Shown here piece by piece: positions 61,265 to 64,000 of a DNA stretch of 64,000 nt. Below the pieces are notes generated by a model. It made no database searches, was not told where the DNA came from, and saw only the letters and a list, made by a program, of their open reading frames with translations. The stretch's first letter is position 1, and every line of letters starts with the position of its first letter. Origin of the DNA: Hofstenia miamia (lineage: Eukaryota; Xenacoelomorpha; Acoela); assembly GCA_004352715.1 (NCBI GenBank), contig SCFE01000001.1, positions 3,602,947 through 3,666,946 on the forward strand. Direction: 5' to 3'. Position numbers and translations under genes: made by a program.

Positions 61265-62264
61265 NNNNNNNNNNNNNNNNNNNNNNNNNNNNNNNNNNNN
61301 NNNNNNNNNNNNNNNNNNNNNNNNNNNNNNNNNNNNNNNNNNNNNNNNNNNNNNNNNNNNNNNNNNNNNNNNNNNNNNNNNNNNNNNNNNNNNNNNNNNN
61401 NNNNNNNNNNNNNNNNNNNNNNNNNNNNNNNNNNNNNNNNNNNNNNNNNNNNNNNNNNNNNNNNNNNNNNNNNNNNNNNNNNNNNNNNNNNNNNNNNNNN
61501 NNNNNNNNNNNNNNNNNNNNNNNNNNNNNNNNNNNNNNNNNNNNNNNNNNNNNNNNNNNNNNNNNNNNNNNNNNNNNNNNNNNNNNNNNNNNNNNNNNNN
61601 NNNNNNNNNNNNNNNNNNNNNNNNNNNNNNNNNNNNNNNNNNNNNNNNNNNNNNNNNNNNNNNNNNNNNNNNNNNNNNNNNNNNNNNNNNNNNNNNNNNN
61701 NNNNNNNNNNNNNNNNNNNNNNNNNNNNNNNNNNNNNNNNNNNNNNNNNNNNNNNNNNNNNNNNNNNNNNNNNNNNNNNNNNNNNNNNNNNNNNNNNNNN
61801 NNNNNNNNNNNNNNNNNNNNNNNNNNNNNNNNNNNNNNNNNNNNNNNNNNNNNNNNNNNNNNNNNNNNNNNNNNNNNNNNNNNNNNNNNNNNNNNNNNNN
61901 NNNNNNNNNNNNNNNNNNNNNNNNNNNNNNNNNNNNNNNNNNNNNNNNNNNNNNNNNNNNNNNNNNNNNNNNNNNNNNNNNNNNNNNNNNNNNNNNNNNN
62001 NNNNNNNNNNNNNNNNNNNNNNNNNNNNNNNNNNNNNNNNNNNNNNNNNNNNNNNNNNNNNNNNNNNNNNNNNNNNNNNNNNNNNNNNNNNNNNNNNNNN
62101 NNNNNNNNNNNNNNNNNNNNNNNNNNNNNNNNNNNNNNNNNNNNNNNNNNNNNNNNNNNNNNNNNNNNNNNNNNNNNNNNNNNNNNNNNNNNNNNNNNNN
62201 NNNNNNNNNNNNNNNNNNNNNNNNNNNNNNNNNNNNNNNNNNNNNNNNNNNNNNNNNNNNNNNN
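61265..62264. other. assembly gap, 1000 N
   Basis: Exactly 1000 unknown bases. It cuts into the third visible segment of the cathepsin L-like gene. Confidence 0.95.
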
Positions 62265-62619
62265 CATGAGCCTTGAACTGCTTCGTATGGATAGTCTAAA
62301 TATGCCCAAAATAAATCAAACATTCCAAACTCTTGCTTTTTTTAATGCATTGAATAATTATAGCACAAGTAATCAAATATCATTTACTTACCACTCTCCA
62401 GTCTGAAGCCATTACCTGCACCAACCCAAGACCAAGCCAAATAATACCAACCGCCTTGACAACCATAACAGCCATTGGAAACGCAATCAACCAACTCTTG
62501 TTCTGAAAAACTTTTCAAAACACCTGATTTCTTAAAATTAGCACCCTCGCCGCCTCCAGTCGCTGAAAACGCCCAACACGACCCGCACTGTCCTTGATTC
62601 TTAACTGCGGTCACGTAGC
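62265..62619 (-). CDS. cathepsin L-like cysteine protease (papain family C1), partial, 2 exons visible
   Basis: Exon 62619-62392 and the start of the next exon, 62295 down to the gap at 62265, join in phase through GT..AG borders. The first encodes the front of the mature enzyme: [20 protein letters not shown], with the oxyanion Gln and catalytic Cys, then [14 protein letters not shown] and [13 protein letters not shown]. The second begins [11 protein letters not shown], the usual DYPY segment of cathepsin L-type enzymes. The active-site His and Asn exons are expected beyond 62265 and are hidden in the gap or lost. The signal peptide and propeptide exons should lie above 62619 and were not found before the window end. 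One extra Cys (NGCYGCQGG) precedes the normal GC.GG motif. The predicted role is lysosomal or secreted proteolysis. It may be a full gene, but completeness cannot be judged here. Confidence 0.88.
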
Positions 62620-62839
62620 CTAAAAAGAAAAAATTTTTCACACATAAATTCAATCAAAATTATCAGGACGCAGCTGGTCATCTACATGAAATTATATTTC
62701 AATTTACAGAGTTGGATTGAATACATTCCATTGCAATAAATGAATTTTAAATATTGTATATTTTACTTAATTTTGTGATTAACGATTGGATCCTAAATTA
62801 GTGATAAAAGAGGTCTTTTAAGTAACGAATTTTATAATA

Positions 62840-63402
62840 CAAGGTGTAACAAAAGTAACCAGACGCTTCATTTTACGAGAAATCTAACTTTATTCAGAAG
62901 AGTAGGAATAAAAAACGAATCATTCATCGTAGAATATGCAGTGTAGCGAGTCTAAAACAACTTACTGAGGTTATAATGTCCAAAACGATGAATCATAAAA
63001 GAAGAAAGTATTCATAGCAAATGTTCAAAATGATGAGCATCACGTGCAATACATTTGTTAACCTAGTCCAAGAACAGATCGGCACATCTTGTTCACCAGA
63101 TCTAATGGTATGGCACGAATTTCTTCGGTAATAGTAGATCGTTGATAGTGCGTGGGTTTCCGCCATAAACTTTGTTCTTTAGTAAGCCCCACAGAAAAAG
63201 CCTGGTACAGTCAGGTCCGGAGACCGTGCAGGCCAATCGATGAGGCCTCAGCGACCAATCCACGTGTTGGGAAACTGGCTGTCCAACCACTATCGCACAA
63301 TAATTGAATAATGGGGCTGCGCTCCATCACAGTTAAATTTCCATAAATTGATGTACAGTTTTTTGATTTCATTTTGCTAGCGTCTACTTTTGTTACACCC
63401 AG
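62840..63402 (-). mobile_element. deleted mariner-like element, copy 2, 563 bp
   Basis: Nearly identical along its length to the element at 50046-50616, same orientation, TA on both sides (62838-62839 and 63403-63404). Differences seen by eye are loss of one 'agtagaag' repeat near 62900, an extra 'gaaa' near 63003, altered end bases (caaggtg; acccag) and about a dozen substitutions. The right terminal repeat has also lost several bases (gtctactttt for gtctggttactttt). On the minus strand this copy keeps the transposase scrap YSRLFLWGLLKNKVYGG-like in an open frame (63102-63290), but no functional enzyme. It probably lies in the 5' intron of the cathepsin-like gene. Confidence 0.9.
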
Positions 63403-63404
63403 TA

Positions 63405-64000
63405 GACGTTTATCTGTATTTGTACAAACATTTGCTTACTGTTAAAATAAATCAATCAAAGAAACTTATATTGTTGATCGTGATTAAATTTCTCTAACTT
63501 AAACAATATTTTAAATTTTCATTTGCAATGATTAACTTTAAGGAAAAGGTTATTCGTCAAAAAGTAATAGTTTCTATTGCAAGGATAAATAAAGCTCATT
63601 AGGGAAAATAAGGGAATTCTCCAAACAAAGCTACTTCAGAGTTTCATTTTATTGAGAGTTAACATCTAAAAACTTTCCATAAAAGCATTCAGTCGGAGTA
63701 AAGCTTTGAGGCGTCACATAGAACTAGGGAAAATTGATTTGTGTGTACGGATAGAATTTTCAAAGGATATAATAGGGAAGTTTCTTTGATAACAGAGGGA
63801 CTTTAATTTTACACGTTAGGAGTCTAAAACGTAGTAATCTGAAATAAGACATTTCTCCCCCATTCACTCAGTTAAACAAAGCTTTGAAGTTTCATCGAAA
63901 ACTCAGTAACTTCAAACGACTATTCTTGTAAGGAAATTTTATACAAGGAAAACTAAAACGAATAACAACCATCAAATTTAATTAAGTTAATCAAAACGCA
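63405..64000. other. stretch without recognised features
   Basis: No upstream cathepsin exon (propeptide or signal peptide) was found on the minus strand here. Confidence 0.5.

Noticed and set aside
1-64000. tRNA, rRNA, CRISPR, bacterial-type operon or promoter signals
   Set aside because: None could be supported by reading the sequence; the window is eukaryotic. A tRNAscan/Infernal run would be decisive for small RNAs.

Overview
The window is AT-rich animal nuclear DNA. The protein-coding signal is split over short exons with GT..AG introns, interspersed with (TA)n microsatellites and many decayed DNA transposons. Nothing in it looks bacterial: there are no operons, no long intact ORFs and no CRISPR. 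The gene content (GAPR-1-like CAP protein, inward-rectifier K+ channel, cathepsin L-like protease) and the load of Tc1/mariner and hAT relics among long (TA)n tracts fit an arthropod. A caligid copepod (sea louse) is my best guess, but the sequence alone does not prove it. Seven runs of N are present. Three are exactly 1000 bp (probably fixed-size placeholders) and the four shorter ones are all bordered by (TA)n.

Layout. 1-3850: desert with one gap and a decayed 72-bp minisatellite. 3852-9456 (+): a complete four-exon CAP gene of 179 codons, whose long third intron holds two Tc1-like transposase relics. 9457-15000: mostly empty, with GC-richer patches, a 947-bp element with long terminal inverted repeats (11939-12885) and a possible two-exon gene of unknown function (13652-14272, +). 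15001-27247 (-): an inward-rectifier potassium channel gene reconstructed as six exons that join in frame to 382 codons, with hAT and fold-back miniature elements in its introns. 27248-62264: a long gene-poor stretch dominated by transposon remnants. These are a TA-flanked MITE (27806), a mariner-like element with ~110-bp inverted repeats (31365), an internally deleted hAT with a perfect 8-bp target duplication (39938), a hAT MITE (48678), a deleted mariner-like element (50046), a Tc1 transposase cut by a gap (52982), a non-LTR retrotransposon scrap (55310), a deleted Tc1 scrap (56848) and another mariner-like element (59467). 62265-62619 (-): two exons of a cathepsin L-like cysteine protease that runs into a gap. 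62840-63402: a second copy of the 50046 element.

The three recognisable host genes have no evident shared pathway; they are independent neighbours. The main novelty is in the mobile elements: several families with readable ends and target duplications, and a repeated association of Tc1/mariner insertions with (TA)n tracts. No undescribed multi-gene system is visible.
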